Shown: positions 10,648-22,801 of the stretch, piece by piece
How the letters are laid out: every line of letters begins with the position of its first letter
Numbering within the stretch: the first letter of the stretch is position 1
Source: Lasiosphaeria ovina
Taxonomy: Eukaryota; Ascomycota; Sordariomycetes; Sordariales; Lasiosphaeriaceae
Reading direction: 5' to 3'
DNA length: 64,000 nt
Assembly (NCBI GenBank): GCA_033439765.1
Contig: JAULSN010000005.1
Location: 2,247,001 to 2,311,000, forward strand
Made by a program: the position numbers and the translations under genes
Notes under the pieces: model-generated
What the model was told of the DNA's origin: nothing
Databases searched by the model: none
Seen by the model: the letters and a program-made list of their open reading frames with translations, nothing else

Positions 10648-13600
10648 CTACGGCTGGGCCTCAAATTCATCCCCGTCGCTGTATCCGTCAGCGCCCTGCT
10701 CGAGACGAACCCGCTCGAGCTGCTGGGTGATGTAGGTGTGCAGGTGAGCGTTCGCCTCCGTCCGCTCGCGAAGACGCTCGGGCGATCTCAAGTTCACTAC
10801 CGAGCCCCGTCGCGTCGCGAAGTCGCCGTCGGTCTCGTCCTCTGACCCGAGATCTCGGACCTCGTTAGCATCAAAGTCGCTGCGGGTAGCGATAGACCGG
10901 CTGGTTGAGCTCCGACGAAGGCGCCCCGGGGACAACGGTGACTTGGGTGTCTGAGTACCGTCCAAGTGTCTGTGGAAGATGTCATCGAAATAATGTGACA
11001 TGCCCACCGAAGGCGTCCGGGGAGTCTGGGGCAGGCGGCAATTGACACTATAGTCGGGAAAGGTTAGTAGAGGCACAAGTATAAGATAAAGAAGCACATG
11101 ATTGAGACCTGTGAGAAAAGCGCGTTACTTACCCAGTGTCATGAATCATGCGAGCGATAAGCCCCGTCCAGCCGCACTGATGAGTTGCGCCGAGCCCACG
11201 CCCAGTATCGCCGTCGAAGAACTCGTAAAACCAGAGGTAATCTCTCCAGTTGGGGTCGAAATCAAGTGTGTCGTTTCCGGCATTGATGCTTCGACGGCCG
11301 TCATCACCCCGGGCAAAAAGATGCTGCAGCCGGTGCTGGATTTCTTCCGAAACATGGCCAAGATGCATGAAGTCGCCCGAGCCCACGGGGCACTCGACTT
11401 TCAGTTCTTGCCCAAAGAAAAGATAGAAGCGCTGCAGGGACTCGACCAAAAGGAAGTTGACGCACAGCCAAATGGGCCCTCTCCAGTTGCTGTTGCCGCC
11501 AAAAAGGCCGCTGTCCGAGTCTCCAGGAACGTAGCCAACCTTGAATGTCTGACCATTGACTTCCATCGAGTACGGGTTCTGTTTGTGAAATTTCGATAGC
11601 GATCGAATACCGTGGGGGCTAAAGAACTCTTCCTCGTCCAGCATGCGCTCCATAATCTTCACCAGCCGCTCTTTGCTGACAAGAGACAAAAGAATCCTGT
11701 TGCCCTTGCCACGCTTTCGAATGCTGTGCATAGTCCGTTCCGCCACGTCGCAGCGGTTCGCCATGAACCATTCGACGCGCTTCTTGAAACTCGGGAGCTT
11801 GTTTAGGAGCTCCGGCTCAAGAGTCAGCGTTGCGTAGAGAGGAATCAGTCCCACAAGAGACCGGACAGGCATTTGCTGAATCCAAGGGCCACCCCATGAA
11901 ATGGCATCGTAATAGAAGCCATCCTGTTCGTTCCAAAGGGATTGCTCTTCCTTTTGGCCCATTCTAAAAGTCATCGCATCGCTGATGAGGATGAAGTGCT
12001 CGAAGAACTTGCTCGCAATGTCCTCGTAGATGCGCCGGTGTTTGGCAAGCTCCAAGGCGATGTTGAGCATGTTGAGACAGTAAAAGCCCATCCAGCCGGT
12101 GCTGTCTGCCTGCTCAAGGGTGCCGCCGGTGGGGAGCGGCTCTGAGCGGTTGAACAACCCAATGTTGTCCAATCCTAAAAAGCCACCCTCGAACACATTC
12201 TTGCCCTCAACGTCTTTGCGGTTGACCCACCATGTGAAGTTAAGGAGCAACTTCTGGAAGACCCTCTCCAGAAAATCCAAATCTTGTCTCCCAAAGAGCT
12301 TCCGCTCGATTTTGAAGACGCGGAAAGTGGCCCAAGCATGGACCGGTGGGTTGACGTCGCCAAAGTTCCATTCGTATCTAATCTTGTTAGCCAAAGTTGT
12401 CCATATCTCAAGCATATGGGTGTTCACTCACGCGGGAAGCTGGCCATTTGGATGGCAGTACCATTCCCGAGTAAACAGATCAAGCTGCTTTTTGGCGAAG
12501 TCGGGGTCAATCATAGCCAGTGTGATGCAGTGGAAGCTGGTATCCCACGCAGCAAAGAAGGGATATTCCCACGAGTCTGGCATAGACAGGATATCGTCGC
12601 AATGCAAGTGCTTCCACGCCGAATTGCGGATACCCTTTCGGCCAGGGGGTGGAGGCGGCTGGGCCGGGTCGCCATTTGCCCACTCGTCCCAGACAAAGAG
12701 ATAATGCTGCTTGCACCACATCATACCGGCAAATGCTTGCCGCTGAATGTTGCGGAGATCGTCAGTCATGGGCAGGGGGCTGATGGAATAGTAAAAATCA
12801 TCAGCCTCCTCCCGCTTTCTCTCGATGAGGTCGTCGAATTCCTCCTCATCAAGGTAGGTATCGTCCCTCTTGGAGATGCGGAACCGGACAACTACTCTTC
12901 TGTTAGCTTCTCTCTGGGAAAGTCTGAGCAACGTGAGATGTCTCACCTGCGCACTCGCCCGGCCTTACTCCACCTCCTTCGTTGAAAGAGAACCACGCGG
13001 CGCATTTTGTTCCCCGCTGAGCTGGGTTGACAGCCTTTTTGTCCCCATCTACTATGTAACGGTGGAAGGCATCCTTGACATAAGGTTGCTCGTTCTTCCC
13101 GTCATAAAGCAATTCGTAGTTTGTATCATTCTCGGTGAATATCAGCTCTGGCTGTACGTCTTCGCCGCTCGAGCCAACACCGGGGGAGGGAGAGAGGAGA
13201 AAGTTCCGTTCTCCCAGAGAGTGGTGCTTCGACCTAGCCGTATTCTCCGCATAGGCTTCGATGGACGGTTTTTTATCTTCAGGCTCGCGGCCCCAAGACC
13301 AGGTATTGCGGAACCACACATGGGGAACGATGTGGAGTGGAGCAGTTTCGGGGCCCCTGTTCCAGGCGGTGACACGAAAGAGAAGCTCATCCGGGTCGTC
13401 GTCTTCCTTTGCAGTCTCGATGAAGATGTCCCAGTAGCGGTCCTCCTCGAAGACGCCGGTGTCGATGATCTGGTACTCCGTGTCTTCCTTTGTCCGCCTG
13501 GCGTTCTCTTTGATGAGGTCATCGTACGGAAAAGCCTTTTGCGGGTATTTATAGAGAAATTTCATGTATGAATGCTATTGATTGTAAGCCCATGTCGTTT

Positions 13601-14212
13601 CTTGTCAGTTTGCGGAGAGTCTTACCGTCTGCGTGGGTTATAGGTTAGCCTCGAGGTCAATTGAGTTTCTAGATGCGGGGATTGAGCTTACCGGTGTGTT
13701 ATCCAGATGGAAGTGGGCCTCCTTGATGCTCTCGCCATGGTTGCCTTGCGGGTTGGACAAGCCAAACAGCCTCTCCTTGAGGAAAGGGCTAGGTGCAGTC
13801 AGCAAGCTGTCCCGTTACAATATTGAAATGGGCCAGTCGGTTGGGACGTACTCGTTCTCGTTCCAGAACGCAAAGGCAATGTTTTGGAGCCCATGCGTGT
13901 CACAGACGCCGGCAATGCCATCTTCGCCCCACCGGTATGCGCGTGATCGGGCGTGGTCGTGCGGAAAGTCTACCGGATAACCGTGGTGAGCTGGCTGCAC
14001 AACGGTCATGCAAGGACGGTAGAGGCTGGGTCAGGTTGTGGAAACTTACGGCTCCAGGCGTCGCCATCGGCGCTGTAGTCCTCTCTCACTGTTGCCCATT
14101 GTCTCTCGGACACATAGGGGCCCCACTTCTTCCAGTATTTGACGCGGTTGCGGTCCTGCTTGAGCCTCTTCTCTTCCTCGGCGAGGTACTCGTGGTTGTC
14201 GAGGACGACCAT
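10648..14212 (-). CDS. GH63-like glucosidase family protein (cytosolic type, about 1038 aa)
   Basis: Eight exons on the minus strand: 14050-14212, 13852-13969, 13692-13788, a 3-base micro-exon 13626-13628, 12947-13574, 12432-12894, 11133-12377 and 10648-11047. All phases agree and give 1038 residues. The protein belongs to the GH63 family (processing alpha-glucosidase I relatives) with an (alpha/alpha)6 barrel. Typical segments are [30 protein letters not shown], the [12 protein letters not shown] motif, [15 protein letters not shown] and [18 protein letters not shown]. There is no signal peptide, so it is probably not the ER glucosidase I; the substrate is unknown. The last exon adds a Ser/Arg-rich, low-complexity tail ([19 protein letters not shown]) that may be regulatory. 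An upstream in-frame ATG at 14248 is possible but less likely. Confidence 0.85.
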
Positions 14213-15382
14213 GGCGGCGGCAGCGGCTGTGCGCGAGAAATGCAACAAACGTTGAGTTGTGTGCGGGCGCCGAGTGTTGCGTGCTGCGTGTCACGATCGA
14301 TATGCGAGATCGACGATCTTTTTTCTCGGAGCAGCTCCAACCAACGTCAAAAGCTTGGAGACGGTACTCGAGTAAGCGGCCAAAAAGACCGTTGTCGAGC
14401 GGCGAGGGAAGCCCCTACCTACTTCTTGCCACGAACACCTAAGGTAAGGTAGCCAGGGTAGAGCGCCTCACTGCTTAGGTTCCAATGGCCAAGAAAGCGA
14501 AACCCAATGATCAATGACAGGTGAACAGCAGACGAGTTGTCTTGAAGCGCTGCCCTACCGAACCTTAAAGAGTGTCTCCGGCAAAAGGTTGGGCGAACGG
14601 GCGGCGAGGGTAGCGTAGTAGGTGGTTGGCTGTGGAGGGGTCGCTTGCATGTGTTGGTTAGAGGCTGGATTCTACCTTAGCAGGCGGCCCTGGGCGCTGA
14701 CTGGCACCTCTGACGTCAACATGTGCCGCACTAGCGCACCTTACCCCTGACAATCCTTTTGTTTCTGCCCAACTTACCGAGTGTGTTCCAGGTATTTGGC
14801 ATGGGAGAATAATCAATTGGTTGGTTGTCAACAGGCACCGGTATCCCATCAATATCGAAGAACAGTGCCATTCGATCAAAGTCAGAGGTGATAAGACTGC
14901 AGATGACCTGAATAAGGGACCAAATGTGCGCTATACCACTTGTGGCGACTGTTAACGGCCTTAAAACGTTGCTAGGCAAGGTACCTTGCCTAGATAAGAT
15001 GTACCTTGCCTTAGCTTTGAATCGCAACTTGGCACCGGGGGGGCTTGCATCGCCGTTGACTCGTCGAGTATCGGTACCTCGCTAAAACAGACGAGGGACG
15101 TCCTGTACCTGAATCGGAAGCATTTAGTGTGCGACCTCGAGATTTTCCACAGCTGGTCATAATGCCTTTCGTATTCCCCTAAATACCATTCCTGCAAACT
15201 CCGTGGGATCCTTCCTGAACAATAATACGCTGGCAACCCAATGACGAATCCATACCTACACAAGAAGAAAAACGACCCATTCTTCGCTAGGGATCCCTTT
15301 CGCTATCTCCGACCAAGCGCTAAACTAGCCATCTAATACCGAGGGAGAACATCCACAGCTCAACAAGGGCAATCCCTACCAC
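14213..15382. other. Intergenic region, GH63-like promoter / PP2C 3' flank
   Basis: About 1.2 kb without a convincing gene. It contains an AAGGTAAGGTAG run near 14440-14452 and a perfect palindrome at 14972-14993. A minus-strand frame at 14961-15263 lacks protein-like features. Confidence 0.5.
14972..14993. repeat. Perfect 22-base palindrome
   Basis: CTAGGCAAGGT is followed immediately by its exact reverse complement, with no spacer. A second partial copy (GTACCTTGCCT) begins at 15001. It lies between two genes on the same strand and could form a cruciform or bind a dimeric factor. Its function is unknown. Confidence 0.8.
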
Positions 15383-17259
15383 TCATAGCTTTGCCTTGAG
15401 AGACGCCATGGCATCCGCCGTTGCCTCCTTGTTGACGACAACCTCGCCCGTCTTTTCGCCGTAACCGAAAAAGATGACCTGCACGGTCAAGTCGTCGCGA
15501 TACCGCCTCGAGTACGGGGACGGAAGTGTCAAGAGGGCAGAAATCTGCTCCTGGTTCTTTCCGCCAAGTGCGTTGCGGATCAGGTGCGTAGCGACATTCT
15601 TGTCCTTCACCACGAAGCGGTCCAACTCGTCCGGAGAGACGCCCCACTGTCGCAAGCGGAAAGGCGTCTTCTGGCCGCCCGAATCGCCGCGGTTGCCGGC
15701 GTTGCTCGCCTCGACGGGGAGCCCGGCATCCCGAGAGCCAAAGACCTTAGACCAGACCGAGTCGAATTGCGAGTTGGCTGTCGTGCTTGCCTGGCTCTCG
15801 ATCCACTTGCCAACGAGTCCGATGACCTCCTCGTTGGTCAGCATCTCCCAAAGGCCATCAGTCGCCATGACGACAAAGTCGCCCTTCTCGGGCTCAATCT
15901 TGGTGGTAGTGACGACAGGCTCGGCAGTGACATATGGCGGCGTCTTCAGAAAAGGGGAGACGGTCTTGCCGAAGAACTGCTGCTTAAGTCTCTCGGCAAT
16001 ATCTCGCGGCCACTTGTAGACGGCATCGCCGAATGCGCGTGTTGGCTCCAACCCTCCAAGAACGCGGCCGTTACGCACAACGTGCTCTTCACCTGGATGT
16101 TGCTTTCTCATCCTCGCCGCCTCGTCAGGGTTGCTTCCGGTCTGGTCAACCGACAAAGGCGTCGCCGTCCATTTGCCAGACGCCGAGCGACGTCCTAGAA
16201 CTGCCCGAGAATCGCCCGTGCATGCCACCCGTAGCAGCTTGGACCTGCTGTCGTAAAAGGACAACAGCGCGCAAGAGCCCGACAGCGCCGGTGCTAGCAT
16301 CTCGGCACCAACGATTTTGCTGTTGGATTTCAGAACCTTTTGCACGCTCTGGTGGACAATCTCATCATCTAGCCGTAGGAAACCGGTTTTGATGGCGGCC
16401 TCGACTGCGTCCTGGGATGGCGTCAGTCCGCTGGCAGCCTTGTAGGTTTCGTTAAGCTCTCGAGCAACAAAGCTAATCAGGGTCTGTCGCAGCTTGGCCG
16501 AGGTCGTCCATCCTCTGTAACACCCTGTTAGATTGCAAAATTTGTTTTTCGTAGTTCAGTAAGAGCAACTCACGAGTGGCCGTCAAAGACGCCCCAGAAC
16601 ATCCAGTCGCTGTTTCCGCTGCCATCGGCGGCTCTACTGCTGGGCATCTCGACAATCTTCTCCGCATGGTCATCCTCGATGGGATCATTGCTCGGCAATT
16701 GAACAATATCGTATCGAAGCACGCCCTGGCCCCGGTTCACAAAGTACGACTCCTCGCTCTTTCGCAGCTTCTGGGTCGCCTGCTCCGGGGTCAGCATTTC
16801 GAGCACCCTCCGTCCGTCGCCGTCAGTGGTTTTGGAGATGGGACCTTCGCCGACGAAGGTGCCCGTGTGCAGCTCGTCTGCGCCAATAACGAGCACAGAG
16901 CGGGTGGGGGCAGAGGTATCGGCCGAGGACGTCGAGGACGAGTAACTTCGCGAGAGAAGGGCGTCGGTGCTGTTGCCGCCGTATGAGTACCAGGCCCCGT
17001 AACCCACCAGGGCCGAAACCAAGGCGAAAGAAGCGCGACGGAAGTACATTGAAGACCGCATAGGCTCGCCTAGCACATTGTCGTCGGGCCGCGGACGGCC
17101 AGAGCGAACGAGCGAAGTCGAGGAGAGGTATCGAAGGGCGGCAGGGCGGGCGTAGGCGGCGACGGTGCCCTGCACGAGAGCAGCCCGGCGGCTAGCTCGA
17201 AGACCCCGAACGGTGCATTGAACGGTGGTCCGGAGAGCTTTGGCAGCGGCACGGCGCAT
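15383..17259 (-). CDS. ptc5: Mitochondrial PP2C-type phosphatase (Ptc5/PDP-like)
   Basis: Exons 16574-17259 and 15383-16514 (59-base intron) encode 605 residues. It is a metal-dependent Ser/Thr phosphatase; the yeast homologue Ptc5 dephosphorylates and activates pyruvate dehydrogenase E1-alpha. PP2C motifs are in order: WMFWGVFDGHSGW (metal-binding Asp, with the intron inside the HS codon pair), SGSCALLSFYDS, LRVACTGDSRAVLG, FVVMATDGLWEML and the late RDDLTVQVIFFG aspartates. The N-terminus (MRRAAAKALRTT...) is an Arg/Ala-rich presequence, followed by a hydrophobic stretch (FALVSALVGYGAWYSYG) that could anchor it in the inner membrane. Length and architecture match fungal mitochondrial PP2Cs. 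The precise substrate is inferred from family knowledge. Confidence 0.9.
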
Positions 17260-18200
17260 GGCAGCGGCTCAAAATGTCGCCGAAAAGACCGTCCTATTCC
17301 CAAGGACGTGTGGTGAGGATGAAGCGAAGCGAGGCTGGGGAACGAACGAAGCAAGGACCCGCCGACCCGGTGCAGGGCGCGGGCACAGTGTTAACCACTT
17401 GCGACCCGTAGCTGGTGCCTCTCAATTGACACTCCCAGGCCTTTAACGATAACCGTGGACAGGTCTGGAAGCTGATATGACTAATGGGGCCTGGACTTCA
17501 AAGCGCGCTGAGGGATGAATCGAGCGAGATGATCCCGTCGACTATAATTTCAATATTTTATTTTTTATCTCCCGTCTTTCATCTTTTGGTGGCCTCTTCT
17601 TCACGTGCGAAAGAGCCAAGATTGGTGTAGCACAGTGCCGATACGTGCTGTCGTTGAACTGCCATGGCCCGTGCGCTTCCCAAAACCCACGACATCCCTG
17701 TCGGTCTTTTGGCAAAAACACAAGGTAAGGTGGGCTGGTGGGTACGAAGGTACCTTCAGTATCTAAGCGGAGGTTTGGTCTGGCTGGGGATTCCACCCTC
17801 TCCCCACTCACTTTGTGGCTTCCCGAAGTTATTATTATTACATGTGATATGATATACGGAGACAGGGGACCGTCAACCTCTTGTTGTGTTATGCCGGTAG
17901 GCGAAAGGAGTACGGGTTAACCATTGTCATTGTCAAAGCCCAGCGATGCATCACCGCAATCGCGCGGCCCGCCTTCTTTGGAATCTCCCTCTCAAACGCC
18001 GGCCTAACCTAACTAAACATGTTCAGCAGCTGCTATCATTAACCGCCTATAAACGATCTGACCCGCCAAACATTATTATTCAATATCCTTATCCTCATTA
18101 TTTCCCCCTCACTCTCACCACCGAGCCGCCAAGCATCGTTATCATAGCCTCAGCCGCCCGAACGGTTCCATATTCTAGGTCGTTCATGTATCGGTTCTAG
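17260..18200. other. Divergent intergenic region, PP2C / Pex39-like
   Basis: No gene is seen. A CAAGGTAAGGTG run lies at 17721-17732. The region must hold both promoters. Confidence 0.5.
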
Positions 18201-19088
18201 ATGGCTTCGCTCAATGTGGACGAGGGCGGGGTTGCCCCCATTGCCCCCGGCTCTACCGACTTCAAGAAGTTTGACGACTATCCCTGGACCCGCGATCGCG
18301 CGTTCCTGGTAAGCTGAGAAGCACCAGCATAACCAACCGCATGCCGGTAACATGTCTATGCCAGCAAACGGCTAACTCATCACCCCTCCGTCACAGCAAG
18401 GACTAGTCGCCATGCTCGGCCCCGCGAAGACCCACGGCAACGCGGCTGACAAGGAGAGGGCCCTGGGCATCACGCTGCAGGCCCGCATCTGGTGGTACCA
18501 GAGCCGCTTTGGCGTTTCCATCGACCGCGCCGCGTACGAAGCGTACGAGCTTTTTGAAGCCTCGGGAACAGATGCCGCCATTATCGCCAAAATTGAAGAC
18601 ATCCAGCAACGCATGGGCCAGGGAGGCGCTCCTCCGCCCGGCCCTGCGCAGGCCACGGGCAATCTTCCCGCCTGGCAGACCCAGGCTTTCCAGAAAGTCG
18701 ATCTCGGCAAAAAGGCCGACGACGGCGTGAGTGGCAGCCGCCCCGACGGTGGCGCCCCGTATCCTGCCCACTTCCAGGCCATCATTGAGGCTGTCACCAC
18801 TGGCAAACCCGTTCCTGGAGTCCGTGAGATTCCCAACACGGTTGTTCGGCAGGAGGTTTGTTCTACCCGCCTGGTCTCTTTCTTTTTGTCGTCCCCTCAA
18901 TCTTACTTCTCTCTCACACAATAAATATTATCGATCACCCTTTCTAACCTGCAATCAATTTTCTCCAGGGAGTCTACCCTGTCGGCAAGATGAAGCCGCC
19001 CCTGAAGCCTTGGGAGAAGGCAAAGGGGGTGACCACGCCTGTCAAGCCCAGACAGAATGTCATCGACCAGGAGTTCCCCCCGGTGTGA
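18201..19088 (+). CDS. pex39: Pex39-like peroxin with KPWE motif (DUF5572-type)
   Basis: Three exons: 18201-18308, 18397-18855 and 18969-19088, all phase 0 (228 residues). The N-terminal part (YPWTRDRAFLQGLVAMLGPAKTHG) and the C-terminal VYPVGKMKPPLKPWEKAKG are the conserved blocks of a small fungal family that includes yeast YJR012C, recently named Pex39. Pex39 helps the PTS2 receptor Pex7 import cargo into peroxisomes through a KPWE motif. That motif is present here at residues 202-205, encoded wholly by the last exon. There is no signal peptide or membrane segment, consistent with a cytosolic co-factor. The middle (about residues 100-150) is Pro/Gly/Ala-rich and probably disordered. The family assignment is from memory; the KPWE motif is seen directly. 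Confidence 0.75.
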
Positions 19089-20198
19089 TGGATCGGATAG
19101 TTTTCCTGTTGAAAAAAACCTTGAGACTGCGGCTTTTGTGAGATGGGACAAAACAACGGATACCCGGGTACTGCTAATTTTACGGATGGGGGAGAAGAAA
19201 CAAGGCACAAGGCACAAGGCACAAAACCTGGACATGATTTCTTTGGTGTTTCTTTTCAGCCTTGGGGCTGTTCATACACGCATCATCATCAACAACAGGA
19301 GGAACATGTCTTATCGCAGCATCGTCTATGAGTGTTTCGCCGGCTTCAGTCTCTTGTTCATCTCTATCCTCTAATGGTTGAGACGGCAGTTTAATTAATC
19401 GGGTACCTAATTTACTCATCACCCAGGCTCAGATGCCATAATATCAAACAAAACGTTTCCTCCCAAAATAATGCCAGACGCACATGTGTGAGCGATTAGA
19501 CACTAGATGATTGTGTTGATCTAGTGGACTGAACCAATGATGTGGTTATGAACCCGGCTTGGCGTCAAAAGCCTGATCAGTAAAACAAAACTATCACCAC
19601 GCACCCAAGGTTGTGAACTCTGTCTGCCCTGTCGGAAACCGACAGGTTGGCAAGCAACGCAACGCAACGCAACGCAACGCAAACGCCCACAACATACACA
19701 TGCACATGCAGACACAATACAAGTAAACCGCATGAGCCGGCTGGATGGAGGCGGCTTCTACTTCCATCCTGCCTACCAACTTCACACAGACACACACACA
19801 ATCCATAGATAGACAAGTACATCGACACGAAACAACTGACTAGCAGCAAGAAAAAATCACATTCACGACTCCCATATTCGACCCATCCTCCCCATGTATC
19901 GTACCGTATGTATGTACACGACAACAAGCATCTTTTTCAACCGACAGACCAGAAAACGGGAGCCGCGAGCGCGAGAGACATGACAGACAAGACAAGACAA
20001 GACCAAAAAAAAGACGTGAGACAGGACAACAACAGAGAGAGACAGAGAGCTAGCTATAGACATTCTTTTTCTTCTAATGCTTTACATTAAAAACCCAAGA
20101 CGGAAAAAGAAAGAAAAGAGAAAGCAACGCGTTTAGGCTTCTTTTTTTCTTTTTTATCCCTTTCATTCCTTTGGCTTTTTATTTTTATTTTTATTTAT
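19089..20198. other. Convergent intergenic region
   Basis: This holds the 3' flanks of the Pex39-like gene and NUO78. It includes an AACGC pentamer repeat at 19654-19682 and pyrimidine/purine-rich stretches. No gene is seen. Confidence 0.5.
19654..19682. repeat. GCAAC pentanucleotide microsatellite
   Basis: Five to six perfect tandem copies of GCAAC in the 3' spacer between two convergent genes. Confidence 0.9.
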
Positions 20199-22801
20199 CT
20201 ATGCCCCGTACGCGACCTGGCCCATTGGCCTGTCCTCCTCCATGCCAGGCGCCATGAAGTTGGTGCGCGGGTCGCCCGTCTCCTTGGCTGCCGAGCAGCG
20301 CGCCATGGTCGGGGAGCTAGATTATCCAGTTAGCAAAACAGCGCACCGAGAGCCGGGGAAATCGGCAAGAGGAACAAAACAAACCTTCTAGAGATGACGT
20401 CTGTGAAATAAAAGTCATTGATGACCTTGGTCAGCGGCTCGCCAGTCGTCTTGGCGCCCTTGTTCTGGTCCACCAGCTGCACCTTGCTCAGCTGCCCGAG
20501 GGCCACGGGCTCGACCACGTCGTACGCCGCCAGCGCTGGGCTGATCTCCACCATTCTGTCTCGGAGCTGCGCAACATCGTCGTACGGTAAGGGGGCACCG
20601 AGGAACTCGCTAACTGCCCGGATAATCTTCCAGTCTGTGCGGGCGCCGCCGGGAAGCCCAGTTGCTGCGCGCGTCATCTGCACGCGGCCCTCCGTGTTGA
20701 CGTAGGTGCCGGCCTTCTCCGTGTACGCCGCACCGGGGAGAATGATATCGGCAAGCTGGGCGCCCTTGTCGCCATGGTGGCCTTGGTACACAATGAAGGC
20801 GTCCTTGGGAACATCGGCTTCGTTGATCTCGTCGGCGCCGAGGAGCCAGACGAACTTGGGCTTTGTCTCGGCGACGGCAGCAGAGGGCGTGACGAAGCCA
20901 ACCTCGAACGCGCCGGCTCTCGAGGCATCCCGCTGGAGAACGTTGTAGCCGTTCCACTCCTCCGTCAAGAAGTTGGCAGCGTTCTTGTCGACGAACGTGC
21001 CAACCACCTCGTAGAAGGCCTTGGCATCGACGTGGTCAGTGACACCGGACCCGACAACAATCATGGGTGCCTTGGCTGCCTGGAGCTTCTTGCCAAAAGG
21101 ACCCGCAAGCGCCTTCTTCAAGGCGCCCAGGTCTGTTCCTAGGTGCTCAAAGTCAAAAGTCGACTCCCACGTCTCACCAACAACGCCAATCTCAAGGTCG
21201 GAGCGCAGCCACTGCTTCCGGATGCGGGCGTTCAGCACGGCAGCCTCATGCCTGGGGTTGGTGCCGACAAGAAGGATGCAGTCGGCTGACTCGACGCCCC
21301 AGATGCTGGAGTTGAAGAGGTAGTTTGACCGCAAATCGATACCGTGGGCGATGGGCTGGCCGCCTGAGGGCATATCCAGAGCCAGGTTATCGGAGCCCAG
21401 CTTGTTCGCCAGGTCCTTCATGGCGACCAGCGACTCAACCTCGGTGAGCTGGCCAGCAATGGCCTTGAACTCGTTCTCCTTCGGCGCCAATGTCTGGTAT
21501 GCGTGCGCAATCTCGGTCAGAGCCTGCTCCCAAGAGACGGGCTCGAACTTTCCTTCCCTGCGGACGAGGGGGATGGTGAGTCTCTGTGTCTTCAAGCCGT
21601 CGCAGGCGAACCGGGTCTTGTCGTCGATCCACTCCTCGTTGACGTCGTCGTTGAGGCGGGGAAGAATGCGCATGACCTCGAGGCCACGGGAATCGACGCG
21701 AATGTTGGAACCAAGGCCGTTCAGAACGTCAATCGACTCTGTGCGCTTCAGCTCCCAAGGGCGTGCTCGGAAGGCATAGGGCTTCGAGGTCAGAGCTCCG
21801 ACGGGGCAAAGATCGATGACGTTGCCCGAGAGCTCCGTATTGAGGTTCTGCTCGAGGTAGGTGCCGATTTGTATGTCGTTACCTCGTCCCGTAGAGCCCA
21901 TCTCTGGGGCGCCGGCAATGTCGTTGGCGAACCGGATACACCTTGTGCAGTGAATACACCTGTTCATGGACGTCTTGACGAGGGGTCCGATGTTCTTGTC
22001 TTCGACCGCACGCTTGCCGCCGACCTCGTGGAACCGGCCGCGGTCGGCGCCGTACCGCATCGACTGGTCCTGCAGATCGCACTCGCCTCCCTGGTCGCAA
22101 ATGGGGCAGTCCAGGGGGTGGTTCGCCAGCAGGAACTCCATCACGCCCTCGCGGGCCTTGTGCGTCAGCGGCGAGTTTGTCTTGACGACCATGCCGGCCT
22201 GGACGGGCCATGCGCACGACGCGACGGGCTTCGGGGACCGCTCAACCTCGACTAGGCACATGCGGCAGTTACCTGCAATCATGAGTTTCCTGCGTGAGGC
22301 ATATCGTTAGCAAGGACGTGGCGGGCGGGTAGGATTCGGCGCGGTCGCGGGTGGGCGTACTCATGGTAGCAGTATCTGAAGACGATGAACAAATTAGCAC
22401 AACAGGCTCACCCGGCGGCAGAGATACGCAGCCAATTAATTGGTTTATGGGGTGGATTGGGCATACCTGGGGATGGTGACCCCGGCTTTCTCGCAAGCTT
22501 GGATCAGGGCGGAGCCAGCTGCAACATCTCGATCAGCGACGGACAAGCGACGGACACGCGACACATCACGGCGGGGGGCACTGCTCACCCTCAATCGACA
22601 CCTTCTTTCCATCTGGCAACTAGTTAGCAAGATCCGGGGCGCCAATGGCGGGCTGGCGAGGCGGTGGAATTGGTGGTGCTCACCAATTGTGAGCTCGACC
22701 TCGGCGGGCCGCTGCGCTGTGGCCGAAAAGGCGCGGCTGGCTAGGCTGGCCCGCTGCTTGCTAGTCCGCCAAGCCGAACGAACCAATGTCTGCCTCAACA
22801 T
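20199..22801 (-). CDS. nuo78: NADH:ubiquinone oxidoreductase 78-kDa subunit (complex I, NDUFS1/NuoG)
   Basis: Six exons: 22684-22801, 22589-22612 (24 b), 22467-22518 (52 b), 22361-22375 (15 b), 20385-22289 and 20199-20316; 743 residues, all phases consistent. This is the largest peripheral-arm subunit of complex I and carries three iron-sulphur clusters. An Arg/Ser-rich mitochondrial presequence is followed by GSALIQACEKAGVTIPR and [20 protein letters not shown], supplying 2Fe-2S cysteines. Next come HPLDCPICDQGGECDLQDQ (the His/Cys ligands of N5) and CIHCTRCIRF (N4). The short last exon supplies the conserved SSPTMARCSAA region. Length matches fungal 78-kDa subunits of about 744. The cluster of tiny 5' exons across the 2Fe-2S domain is notable. 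Confidence 0.95.
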
